The position numbers were made by a program, and so were the translations under genes. Below the pieces are notes generated by a model, which was not told the DNA's origin, searched no databases, and worked only from the letters and a program-made list of their open reading frames with translations. A stretch of DNA of 64,000 nucleotides from Bacteroidota bacterium. Lineage in GTDB: Bacteria > Bacteroidota > Bacteroidia > Chitinophagales > Chitinophagaceae. Where the stretch lies: NCBI GenBank assembly GCA_947452555.1, contig CANGDH010000001.1:124001-188000 (forward strand), in the 5' to 3' direction. Shown piece after piece: positions 7,855-15,364 of the stretch; within the stretch, counting starts at the first letter, position 1; each line of letters begins with the position of its first letter.

Positions 7855-8625
7855 ATGTCAAGGTTATCAGAATTATTTAAACAACAATCTCAACGCGTTT
7901 TAAATGTGTATTGCACTGCAGGCTTCCCTCTTTTAAATAGTACATTAGAAGTTATGGAAAGTCTCCAACAAAATGGAGCAAATATTATTGAACTTGGAAT
8001 GCCTTATAGTGATCCGCTTGCAGACGGAGAAGTAATACAGTCAAGTGGTAATATTGCATTGGCAAATGGAATGACAATTGAAACCTTGTTTGAGCAACTA
8101 GCGCACATGCGTAAAACTATTCATATTCCAGTAGTTTTAATGGGCTATATGAATCCTATTTTACAATATGGTTTTGAGCAGTTTTGCAAAAAAGCAAAAG
8201 AGGTTGGAGTGGACGGTTTAATATTGCCTGACTTGCCTTTATATGAATTTGAACATTTATATGGAACGTCGATACAACAAAATGGACTTGACTTTGTCTT
8301 TTTAGTAACGCCAGAAACACCAGAAGAAAGATTAAGAAAATTAGATAGCTTAAGTACCGGTTTCTTATATGCGGTAAGTTCTTCTGCTACTACAGGGAAG
8401 GATAAAGACTTTTCTAAAGTGGCTATTTACTTGCAGAAATTACAAGCTATGCATTTGAAAAATCCGGTATTAGTTGGCTTTGGAATTAAAGACAAAGAAA
8501 CATTTGATGCAGTATCTGCTTATTCTAATGGAGCAATTATAGGGTCTGCCTATATTCAAGCATTGTCAAAAGGGGGGTCTATAGAATTAGTAACTTCTCA
8601 GTTTTTGAAAGGAGTATTAAATTAA
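7855..8625 (+). CDS. trpA: Tryptophan synthase alpha subunit
   Basis: Cleaves indole-3-glycerol phosphate to indole and glyceraldehyde-3-phosphate within the alpha-beta complex. The 256-residue TIM barrel has the catalytic Glu in ELGMPYSDPLADG and the catalytic Asp in VDGLILPDLP, plus phosphate-binding VGFGIKDKETF and GAIIGSAYIQ. It is the last trp gene; hisH starts 2 bases after the stop, so the Trp and His genes form one continuous cluster with no terminator between them. Confidence 0.95.
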   Translation: MSRLSELFKQQSQRVLNVYCTAGFPLLNSTLEVMESLQQNGANIIELGMPYSDPLADGEVIQSSGNIALANGMTIETLFEQLAHMRKTIHIPVVLMGYMNPILQYGFEQFCKKAKEVGVDGLILPDLPLYEFEHLYGTSIQQNGLDFVFLVTPETPEERLRKLDSLSTGFLYAVSSSATTGKDKDFSKVAIYLQKLQAMHLKNPVLVGFGIKDKETFDAVSAYSNGAIIGSAYIQALSKGGSIELVTSQFLKGVLN

Positions 8626-8627
8626 TT

Positions 8628-9221
8628 ATGAGTACAGTTATTATACAATATAATGCAGGCAATATCCAATCCGTTTTATACGCATTGGAGAGATTAGGGG
8701 TGAATGCTACCGTGACGGATAATGTGGAAGCAATACTAGCTGCTGATAAAGTAATTTTCCCTGGAGTGGGGGAAGCTAGTACCGCTATGGCATATTTAAA
8801 AGAACGTAAATTAGATACAGTAATAAAAAATCTGCAACAACCTGTATTAGGTATTTGTTTAGGGATGCAATTAATGTGTGCCTATTCGGAAGAAAACAAT
8901 ACAAACTGTTTGGGTATTTTTGAAGAACAGGTGAAATTATTCATTCCAACAGATCAAACCATTAAAGTTCCACAAATAGGATGGAATACCATTTCAAATT
9001 TAAAGACTGACTTGTTCAAGGAAATTCCGGAAAATAGCTTTACTTATTTTGTACATGGTTATTATGCAGCCTTTGGGATTCATACAATTGCCACTACTAA
9101 TTATATACAGGATTATAGTAGTGCTTTGCATAAAAATAATTTTTATGGAGTACAGTTTCATCCAGAAAAATCGGCTAAGGTTGGAGAACAGATTATAAAA
9201 AATTTTCTTGAAATTTCTTAA
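8628..9221 (+). CDS. hisH: Imidazole glycerol phosphate synthase, glutaminase subunit
   Basis: Provides ammonia to HisF. The 197-residue class I amidotransferase has IFPGVGEAS, the nucleophile Cys77 in GICLGMQ and VQFHPEKS with the catalytic His-Glu. It starts 2 bases after trpA and hisA follows within 20 bases. Being downstream of the trp attenuator, its expression should follow Trp as well as any His signal. Confidence 0.95.
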   Translation: MSTVIIQYNAGNIQSVLYALERLGVNATVTDNVEAILAADKVIFPGVGEASTAMAYLKERKLDTVIKNLQQPVLGICLGMQLMCAYSEENNTNCLGIFEEQVKLFIPTDQTIKVPQIGWNTISNLKTDLFKEIPENSFTYFVHGYYAAFGIHTIATTNYIQDYSSALHKNNFYGVQFHPEKSAKVGEQIIKNFLEIS

Positions 9222-9240
9222 TTAAATGAATGACCGAATT

Positions 9241-9954
9241 ATGCAAATTATTCCAGCGATAGATTTAATAGAAGGTAAATGTGTAAGATTAACAGAAGGA
9301 GATTACGCGCAGAAAAAGATCTACAACGAAGACCCCTTGGAAGTGGCCAAAAATTTTGAAGGGATTGGTTTAATACGTTTACACTTAGTAGATTTAGATG
9401 GCGCAAAAGCAGGCAAAGTGGTGAACTGGAAAGTGTTAGAGAAAATTGCAAACAAAACAAGTTTGGAAATCGATTTTGGGGGAGGCATCAAAACAGAATC
9501 CACTTTAAAAACAGTTTTAGACACAGGAGCGCGCTACGCTACCATTGGGAGTCTTGCAGTTAAGAGTAGGGAAACTTTTGAAGAGTGGATTGAACGATTC
9601 GGAGCTGAAATATTTATGTTAGGTGCAGATGTATTTGAAGAAAAAATAGCGGTGGGTGGATGGCTTGAAAAAACAAATATTGACGTATACGAATTTATGC
9701 AATCCTATATAAATAAAGGACTTACTCAAATGTTTTGTACTGATATTCAAAAAGACGGAAAATTAGAAGGGCCTTCGATTGAATTGTATAAAAAAATAAT
9801 TATAAAATTTCCAAGTCTTCAATTAATTGCTAGTGGCGGTGTGAGTAAACTACAAGACTTAGTGGAATTAAGGACGATTGGATGTTCTGCAGCAATTGTG
9901 GGAAAAGCAATTTATGAAAATAGAATTACATTAGACGAACTTTCTAAATTTTAA
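9241..9954 (+). CDS. hisA: ProFAR isomerase (phosphoribosylformimino-AICAR-P isomerase)
   Basis: Isomerises ProFAR to PRFAR in histidine synthesis. The half-barrel repeat typical of HisA is visible: IIPAIDLIEGKCVRL with the catalytic Asp, then IDFGGGIKTE, FCTDIQKDGKLEGPS and LIASGGVSKLQDL. I prefer the ATG at 9241 (MQIIPAIDL), since relatives start about here; the in-frame ATG at 9226 would add five residues. The gene sits between hisH and hisF in a standard order. Confidence 0.94.
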   Translation: MQIIPAIDLIEGKCVRLTEGDYAQKKIYNEDPLEVAKNFEGIGLIRLHLVDLDGAKAGKVVNWKVLEKIANKTSLEIDFGGGIKTESTLKTVLDTGARYATIGSLAVKSRETFEEWIERFGAEIFMLGADVFEEKIAVGGWLEKTNIDVYEFMQSYINKGLTQMFCTDIQKDGKLEGPSIELYKKIIIKFPSLQLIASGGVSKLQDLVELRTIGCSAAIVGKAIYENRITLDELSKF

Positions 9955-9979
9955 TCCGCCTCAATTATAAACCAAAATC

Positions 9980-10738
9980 ATGTTAACCAAAAGAATCATC
10001 CCTTGTTTAGATATCAAAGACGGCCGCACGGTGAAGGGTGTAAACTTTGAACAAATAAGAGATGCTGGGGACCCCATTGAATTAGGCGCATTGTATGCAG
10101 CGCAAGGAGCAGATGAATTGGTATTTTTAGACATTACTGCAACTGTGGAGAAACGAAAAACATTGAGTGAATTAGTAAATAAAATTGCGCATCGAATCAA
10201 TATTCCTTTTACAGTAGGGGGTGGTATTAAAACAGAAGACGATGTAAGTACCTTATTGCAGAATGGAGCAGATAAAATTTCTATTAACACTGCTGCTTTT
10301 TTAGACCCCACTATTATTAGTCGATTCGCGAAAAATTTTGGAAGTCAATGTGTGGTATTGGCAATAGACGCTAAATGTGAAGCTGATAATAATTGGTATG
10401 TATATTTAAAAGGGGGGCGAGAAAAAACAGACAAATTAGTAATCGATTGGGCTAGAGAGGCGGTTGAATTAGGGGTAGGGGAAATACTTTTGACTTCAAT
10501 GAATCATGATGGAACTAAACAAGGTTTTGCATTAGACATAACGGCGCAGTTGGCAGAGATATTACCTGTTCCTATTATTGCTTCTGGCGGAGGTGGAACA
10601 ACGGCACATTTTTATGATGTTTTTACTAAGGGCAAGGCGGATGCAGCATTGGCAGCGAGTATTTTTCATTACAAAGAGATTGCCATACCTGACTTGAAAC
10701 AATACTTACACCACAAAGGAATACCTATAAGATTATAA
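9980..10738 (+). CDS. hisF: Imidazole glycerol phosphate synthase, cyclase subunit
   Basis: Converts PRFAR and ammonia to IGP and AICAR, acting with HisH. The 252-residue TIM barrel begins [20 protein letters not shown] with the catalytic Asp, and has [35 protein letters not shown] and IIASGGGGT. The gap to hisA is 25 bases and to hisIE 19 bases. The minus-strand ORF 9961-10311 is a shadow. Confidence 0.96.
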   Translation: MLTKRIIPCLDIKDGRTVKGVNFEQIRDAGDPIELGALYAAQGADELVFLDITATVEKRKTLSELVNKIAHRINIPFTVGGGIKTEDDVSTLLQNGADKISINTAAFLDPTIISRFAKNFGSQCVVLAIDAKCEADNNWYVYLKGGREKTDKLVIDWAREAVELGVGEILLTSMNHDGTKQGFALDITAQLAEILPVPIIASGGGGTTAHFYDVFTKGKADAALAASIFHYKEIAIPDLKQYLHHKGIPIRL

Positions 10739-10757
10739 ACTTTACTTAATTTTAATT

Positions 10758-11363
10758 ATGAATATAGATTTTACAAAATATACAGATGGTTTAGTTCCAG
10801 CTATTATTCAGGATGCAAAAACTAAAACAGTCTTAATGTTAGGCTTTATGAATCAAGATGCCATTGACGCAACTTTGTCTCAAAAGAAAGTCACATTTTA
10901 TAGCCGTTCTAAAAAAAGATTGTGGACCAAGGGTGAAGAAAGCGGTAATTTTTTGAATTATGTTAGCATAGCGAATGATTGTGACGGAGACAGTTTATTA
11001 ATACAAGCAAATCCAGTTGGACCAGTATGTCATAAGGGAACTGCTACCTGCTGGGGGGAGGAGAATATAACAAATAGCCCCGATTTCTTAAATACGCTAG
11101 AACAAATAATTGCACAAAGAAAATCTGCAGCGCCTGATAGTTCTTATGTGGCATCTTTATTTGCCAAAGGGATTAATAAAATAGCTCAAAAAGTAGGTGA
11201 GGAAGCGGTAGAAGTGGTGATTGAGGCAAAAGACAATAACGATATGTTATTTTTAGACGAATCTGCAGATTTATTATTCCATTATTTAATATTATTGCAA
11301 GCAAAAGGTTTTACTTTTAAGGATATTATCAAAGTTTTAGAGACAAGACACAAACCTTCATAA
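10758..11363 (+). CDS. hisIE: Bifunctional phosphoribosyl-AMP cyclohydrolase / phosphoribosyl-ATP pyrophosphatase
   Basis: Carries out the second and third steps of histidine synthesis. The N-terminal HisI domain (about residues 1-105) has MLGFMNQDAIDAT, the NDCDGDSLL metal site and the zinc motif GPVCHKGTATCWG. The C-terminal HisE domain (about 110-201) has KGINKIAQKVGEEAVEVVIEAK and ESADLLFHYLILL. Last gene of the trp-his cluster. A short tandem repeat, not a clear terminator, follows. Confidence 0.95.
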   Translation: MNIDFTKYTDGLVPAIIQDAKTKTVLMLGFMNQDAIDATLSQKKVTFYSRSKKRLWTKGEESGNFLNYVSIANDCDGDSLLIQANPVGPVCHKGTATCWGEENITNSPDFLNTLEQIIAQRKSAAPDSSYVASLFAKGINKIAQKVGEEAVEVVIEAKDNNDMLFLDESADLLFHYLILLQAKGFTFKDIIKVLETRHKPS

Positions 11364-11396
11364 CACAAGAAATAACCTTTATAACACAAGAAATAA
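11360..11396 (+). repeat. Two-copy 21-base tandem repeat after hisIE
   Basis: ATAACACAAGAAATAA occurs at 11360-11375 and again at 11381-11396, spaced by a similar CCTTT/ATCTT segment. The repeat overlaps the hisIE stop codon. No hairpin or coding function is visible; it looks like local slippage duplication. Confidence 0.6.
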
Positions 11397-11416
11397 ATCT
11401 TCATAAATAAATACAC

Positions 11417-12502
11417 ATGAAAAAAATAGTTTTAGGCTTTATTTTACTTACTGTTTTAACACAATTGAATGCACAACAAGCTTTATATATTAAGGCAGAT
11501 TTAAGAGGTATACCAGACAATACAACAGTAAGTTTAATTGACGGGATGAGTAATAAAGAGGTAGCTACTGCTAAAGTGGATGCCGGTAAATTTACTTTAA
11601 CTAGTAAAACAGCTTTGCCTACTGTATTTTTACTTTCTTTTAGTGGCCTTCAACAAAAGCTGCCATTATTTATTGGTAACGATAGTTTAAGTATCTATGG
11701 TGATTTATTAAAGCCAACTAATATTAGCTACAAGGGTTCACCTAATCATGATGTATATCAAAATTTCATGAAAATGTTGACTCCGAAAATGGAATTATAT
11801 GGTAAAACAAGACAAGCATTGCAGGTAGAAAAAAGTGCTATAGTTAAAGACTCATTAATTAATGTAGAAGCAACTCAAGCAAAAGATATAGTATTGAGTT
11901 ATCAATTTACAGCGAGAAAAAACAATCAGTCTCCAGTATCAACATTTTTCTTGTTTCAGCTAGCCAATGCATTTCCAGCTATCAAAGATAATTTAGGAGA
12001 CTATTATGCTGAATTAGGCGGTGATGCAAAAAAAGGAGCATTTGCAGAAATTGTTGAAAAATCTTTACAATCTGCAGGCATTGGTAAAATTGGTTCTGTT
12101 TTGCCTGATTTCAAACAAAATGACGTGAATGGTAAATCAGTAAGTTTGTCTTCATTGAGAGGCAAATATGTATTAGTTGATTTTTGGGCAAGCTGGTGTG
12201 GTCCTTGTAGAGCAGAGAATCCAAATGTGGTAAAAACATTCAATACTTTTAAAGCAAAAGGATTTACAGTATTAGGAGTTTCATTAGACCAAGACAAGTC
12301 TAAATGGTTAGAAGCAATTAAGAAAGACGGATTAACATGGACTCATGTAAGTGATTTGAAATATTGGAACAATGAAGTAGCTGTTCAATTTGGTATTCAA
12401 AGTATTCCAGCTAATTTCTTAATAGATCCTAAGGGGGTAATAATTGGTAAAGATTTAAGAGGGGAGGATTTAAACAGAATTCTTTCAGCAAATATTAAAT
12501 AG
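11417..12502 (+). CDS. TlpA/ResA-like thiol-disulfide oxidoreductase with DUF4369-like N-terminal domain
   Basis: The 361-residue exported protein has a signal peptide (MKKIVLGFILLTVLTQLNAQ), an N-terminal beta-rich region resembling DUF4369 (to about residue 210) and a C-terminal thioredoxin fold with the active-site motif WCGPC (Cys261 and Cys264) preceded by LVDFWAS. The later VQFGIQSIPANFLIDPKG contains the cis-Pro loop. This architecture is common in Bacteroidota and is taken to reduce periplasmic disulfides, for instance in cytochrome maturation, though the substrate is unknown. A terminator follows at 12540. Confidence 0.85.
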   Translation: MKKIVLGFILLTVLTQLNAQQALYIKADLRGIPDNTTVSLIDGMSNKEVATAKVDAGKFTLTSKTALPTVFLLSFSGLQQKLPLFIGNDSLSIYGDLLKPTNISYKGSPNHDVYQNFMKMLTPKMELYGKTRQALQVEKSAIVKDSLINVEATQAKDIVLSYQFTARKNNQSPVSTFFLFQLANAFPAIKDNLGDYYAELGGDAKKGAFAEIVEKSLQSAGIGKIGSVLPDFKQNDVNGKSVSLSSLRGKYVLVDFWASWCGPCRAENPNVVKTFNTFKAKGFTVLGVSLDQDKSKWLEAIKKDGLTWTHVSDLKYWNNEVAVQFGIQSIPANFLIDPKGVIIGKDLRGEDLNRILSANIK

Positions 12503-12539
12503 ATAATTATTGTTTTTAAACTAATAATTTAAGTTATTT

Positions 12540-12567
12540 AAAATGCCCTCTATTTGAGGGCATTTTT
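12540..12567 (+). terminator. Terminator, copy 1 of a duplicated hairpin
   Basis: AAAATGCCCTC / GAGGGCATTTT form an 11-bp stem around TATTT, ending in T. The same 27-base sequence recurs exactly at 13618-13644. Confidence 0.85.
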
Positions 12568-12632
12568 GTGGGGATTAATACGCTGATTCTATCTTATTGC
12601 TGTTGATATATTCAATGTCTAAATAAACAATT

Positions 12633-13355
12633 ATGAAAACAATGAAAATCAGTAGTATGGTAACACCATTATTTGTATCATGTATGCTTTTTGTGCAAGC
12701 TTGTCAAAAGGAGCCTTTGAAACCAGCTATTTCGAATGAGGATTATGGGGTCCAGAGTATGAACAAAGATATTCCAATAGTGGAAAGTTCAGAACTAGTT
12801 GATGCTAATGACCTCCAAGTAAAATCCTTGCTACATTCTGAAGCTATACTAAATGGCAATTTTGATTTTAATAACGCTGAGTATTATAAAATTAAATTTA
12901 AAGGATTGACTTCTTATAGTGGCATTCATATTAAATTTCAGGATATCGATAGTAGTAGTAAAGATTTATTCTATGTTATTGAATCGGTAAATAATACGCA
13001 ATTAACCGTAGTTAGAGAAAAGATTGGGTTTAGAGGAAAAAATATTGGCAGAATAATTTTTAAAGACATTAATGGAAGAGAATTTTCAAATGATTATTTC
13101 GATCATCAGAAAATCATTAAAAGTAAATCTGGTTCATTAGATAATACTCTAAGTTTTTTAGATTCAAATAAACTATTTAGAATCAAGTCTAATGTTATTT
13201 GGAATTGTACAACTGCTCAGTTTAATGCTTATTATCAAGAGGCCAAAAATAGTTGTTCAGAAGATTGGCTTTGCGATTTTGCCTGTACCTTTAATCCATG
13301 CGCTATAAGCTATGTTGCTTATGCAGTAGGTAGATGCTCAGGGGTATTTAAATAA
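12633..13355 (+). CDS. Hypothetical lipoprotein with Cys-rich C-terminus
   Basis: I do not recognise a family. The 240-residue protein starts with a lipoprotein signal (MKTMKISSMVTPLFVSCMLFVQAC), so it is probably anchored by the lipidated Cys at about residue 24. The middle (about 60-180) looks like a beta-rich region rich in Lys, Asp and Asn. The last 50 residues hold six Cys (in WNC, NSC, WLC, FAC, NPC and GRC) and a hydrophobic ISYVAYAVG stretch, suggesting disulfides. It is followed 22 bases later by a tiny membrane-protein gene, and the pair is bounded by two copies of one terminator. Function unknown. Confidence 0.7.
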   Translation: MKTMKISSMVTPLFVSCMLFVQACQKEPLKPAISNEDYGVQSMNKDIPIVESSELVDANDLQVKSLLHSEAILNGNFDFNNAEYYKIKFKGLTSYSGIHIKFQDIDSSSKDLFYVIESVNNTQLTVVREKIGFRGKNIGRIIFKDINGREFSNDYFDHQKIIKSKSGSLDNTLSFLDSNKLFRIKSNVIWNCTTAQFNAYYQEAKNSCSEDWLCDFACTFNPCAISYVAYAVGRCSGVFK

Positions 13356-13377
13356 TTAAATTAAAAATTATTAAAAA

Positions 13378-13575
13378 ATGAAATTATCAATTAACAAATT
13401 AAGTCCATTAATGAAATTTGTATTAGGAATGATTTTGATCTTATCGAGTGTGTTGCTTGAGTCTTTAAACAAATTTAGTTTCTTAAAAGGTTTCTGTATG
13501 GGAGGAGGATTAGTATTAGAATTTCTTGCGCTTATTAGTCTGCTGAAATCTAACAAATCAAAAAAAGTAGTATAA
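13378..13575 (+). CDS. Hypothetical 65-residue protein with two membrane helices
   Basis: The protein has two predicted hydrophobic helices, about residues 10-28 (LMKFVLGMILILSSVLLESL) and 36-57 (FCMGGGLVLEFLALISLL), and a basic tail SNKSKKVV. It starts 22 bases after the Cys-rich lipoprotein gene and is probably co-transcribed. No family recognised. The antisense ORF 13371-13586 is a less likely reading, lacking a signal or recognisable domain. Confidence 0.6.
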   Translation: MKLSINKLSPLMKFVLGMILILSSVLLESLNKFSFLKGFCMGGGLVLEFLALISLLKSNKSKKVV

Positions 13576-13613
13576 AAAATCGCCAATATTTTAATAAATT
13601 AAGCAATTATTAC

Positions 13614-13648
13614 TACCAAAATGCCCTCTATTTGAGGGCATTTTGGTA
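13614..13648. terminator. Bidirectional terminator, copy 2 of a duplicated hairpin
   Basis: TACCAAAATGCCCTC and GAGGGCATTTTGGTA form a perfect 15-bp stem with loop TATTT. It lies between convergent genes and overlaps the last codons of the minus-strand ArsC-like gene. The inner 27 bases equal the terminator at 12540. Confidence 0.8.
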
Positions 13649-13978
13649 GGCAGTCTCGTCAAATCCGAGTGTTAATATTTTTCCATTTTCTTCAATTAAG
13701 GGGCGGCGTATAATAGACGTTTTTCCCAACATCAATGCAATGGCAGTTTTTTGATTGGTAATGGTCGATTGTATTTCAGGTCCTAATAATTTCCAGGTAG
13801 TACCTTTTTTATTTATCAAAGTCTCCCAGCCCACTTGCTTGCACCAATTGGTTAAATGCGTATTGGTAATTCCTTTTTTCTTATAGTCATGGAACTCAAA
13901 TGGGATCTTATTTAGTTTTAACCAATCAAGTCCTTTCTTTACAGTATTACAGTTGGGTATGGCATAAACAGTGATCAT
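13628..13978 (-). CDS. ArsC/Spx-family (YffB-like) reductase
   Basis: The 116-residue thioredoxin-fold protein begins MITVYAIPNCNTVKKGLDWL, with a single N-terminal Cys10, and has EFHDYKKKGI, INKKGTTWK and IIRRPLIE. The pattern fits YffB-type members of the ArsC family better than true arsenate reductases or Spx regulators. Its real substrate is not known. The start codon overlaps the stop of the upstream gene by one base (TAATG), implying coupling. Confidence 0.85.
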   Translation of the reverse strand: MITVYAIPNCNTVKKGLDWLKLNKIPFEFHDYKKKGITNTHLTNWCKQVGWETLINKKGTTWKLLGPEIQSTITNQKTAIALMLGKTSIIRRPLIEENGKILTLGFDETAYQNALK

Positions 13979-14481
13979 TATTTAATATATTTTGCGGCTA
14001 ACCAGCTTTCGCTTATTGGTTGCATCCATTTAGTTTCCATTTCTTCTTTGGTGCTTACTAAATTATTAAAGTATAAAGTATCTTTTTGTATTAATTCATT
14101 TTCTAATGCATAAGCAACTTGAGACAAAGGGATGGTCTCTACCTTTTCTTTTACCCAAAACGCTAAAAGTTCTCTATGAAACATTTGTACTCCACACAAT
14201 TTCTCCACTTCTTTTATTACATGTACTGAACTGTCGGTACTACATCCGCCCACACCTGTTTGTGTCTCGTCTGCCATTAGTATAATGAACTGACCATATA
14301 TAATAGTGCCAAATCCTTTAACAGGGGCACCATGGCTTTTCCAGTTAGCTATGAAATTCTCCAATAGCTCTTCTATTTGAAATAACTCTCCCATTCTAAA
14401 AGTTCTATTAGACTGGTAAATCCAAACTTTTGATTGTGGATGAAAATTTTCGGGTAGTATGGTTGATAAATCTTCTGGCAT
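13978..14481 (-). CDS. Conserved Bacteroidota protein of unknown function
   Basis: The ORF-track start is a TTG; the first ATG gives MPEDLSTILPENFHPQSKVWIYQS and 167 residues. The protein has no signal peptide or membrane helix. It shows conserved-looking stretches KVWIYQSNRTFRMGE, FGQFI-like FGTIIYGQFIILMADE and GVGGCSTDSSVHVIKE. Homologues in this phylum are often labelled 'ABC transporter ATPase', but I see no Walker A or signature motif, so that label looks wrong. It is coupled to the following ArsC-like gene. Confidence 0.7.
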   Translation of the reverse strand: MPEDLSTILPENFHPQSKVWIYQSNRTFRMGELFQIEELLENFIANWKSHGAPVKGFGTIIYGQFIILMADETQTGVGGCSTDSSVHVIKEVEKLCGVQMFHRELLAFWVKEKVETIPLSQVAYALENELIQKDTLYFNNLVSTKEEMETKWMQPISESWLAAKYIK

Positions 14482-14574
14482 TTTATAATTATGTTTTAAT
14501 ACATACAATCAAGCTTTTATTATATGCTTCTTATATTCTTTATTTTTGTAATCTTATTTATGATAAGTTATCGT

Positions 14575-15354
14575 TTATTTTATCGCTTTAGCAATAATTT
14601 CTGCAATATCTAAAACTTCAGTATGCACTTCCTCTGCTCTATTTTTAATACCGTCGGTCATCATCGTATTACAGAATGGACAAGCACTTGCCACAAAATC
14701 TGATTTTGTTGCTAGGGCCTCGTCTGCTCTTTCTGTATTGATTCTTTTATCTCCTTTTTCTTCTTCCTTAAACATTTGAGCGCCACCAGCTCCACAACAT
14801 AATCCCTTCGACTTACAACGCTTCATTTCTCTTAATTCCATGTCTAAGCTTTCTAAAACTTTTCTAGGAGCTTCGTAAATCTCATTAGCACGCCCTAAAT
14901 AACAACTATCATGATAAGTGATAGACTTTCCCTTCCATTCATTACTATCGGTGAATTTGATTTTACCCTGTTCTATAAGTTCTTGTAAGAATTGAGTATG
15001 GTGTATTACTTCATAATTACCTCCTAAAACGGGGTATTCATTTTTTAACGTATTGAAACAATGAGGGCAGGTGGTTACAATTTTTTTAATATTATATCCA
15101 TTCAACACTTGAATATTTTGATAGGCCATCATTTGAAACATAAATTCATTACCAGCTCTTCTAGCTGGGTCGCCGGTGCATGCTTCTTCCTTGCCTAGTA
15201 TGGCATAATTGACTCCTGCCTTATCTAATATAGTGGCGAATGCTTTGGTTATTTTCTGAGCTCTTTGATCAAAGCTACCAGCACATCCAACCCAAAATAA
15301 AACCTCGGGTTGTTCTCCTTTAGCCATGAATTCCGCCATTGTGTTTACTTTCAT
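14575..15354 (-). CDS. Fe-S-binding protein with two CCG domains (HdrD/GlcF-like)
   Basis: Starting at the ATG giving MKVNTMAEF (259 residues) avoids overlap with the upstream gene; the ORF-track start at 15420 is TTG. Two cysteine-rich CCG modules are visible: the first ends CPHCFNTLKNEYP, and the second has CYLGRANEIYEAPRK, then GLCCGAGGAQMF and CPFCNTMMTDG. Such modules bind a non-cubane [4Fe-4S] cluster in heterodisulfide reductase subunit B/D and glycolate oxidase GlcF. Together with the upstream membrane Fe-S protein it forms an HdrDE-like electron-transfer unit. Substrate unknown. Confidence 0.85.
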   Translation of the reverse strand: MKVNTMAEFMAKGEQPEVLFWVGCAGSFDQRAQKITKAFATILDKAGVNYAILGKEEACTGDPARRAGNEFMFQMMAYQNIQVLNGYNIKKIVTTCPHCFNTLKNEYPVLGGNYEVIHHTQFLQELIEQGKIKFTDSNEWKGKSITYHDSCYLGRANEIYEAPRKVLESLDMELREMKRCKSKGLCCGAGGAQMFKEEEKGDKRINTERADEALATKSDFVASACPFCNTMMTDGIKNRAEEVHTEVLDIAEIIAKAIK

Positions 15355-15364
15355 ACAATAAGGT

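Noticed and set aside
9961-10311. Minus-strand ORF over hisF
   Set aside because: Fully inside a conserved gene, no start context or domain; shadow.
11360-11416. Terminator for the trp-his operon after hisIE
   Set aside because: Only a direct repeat is present, with no inverted repeat and T-run; transcription may continue into the thioredoxin gene.
13978-14481. 'ABC transporter ATPase' label often given to this protein
   Set aside because: No Walker A, Walker B or signature motif is visible in its 167 residues.
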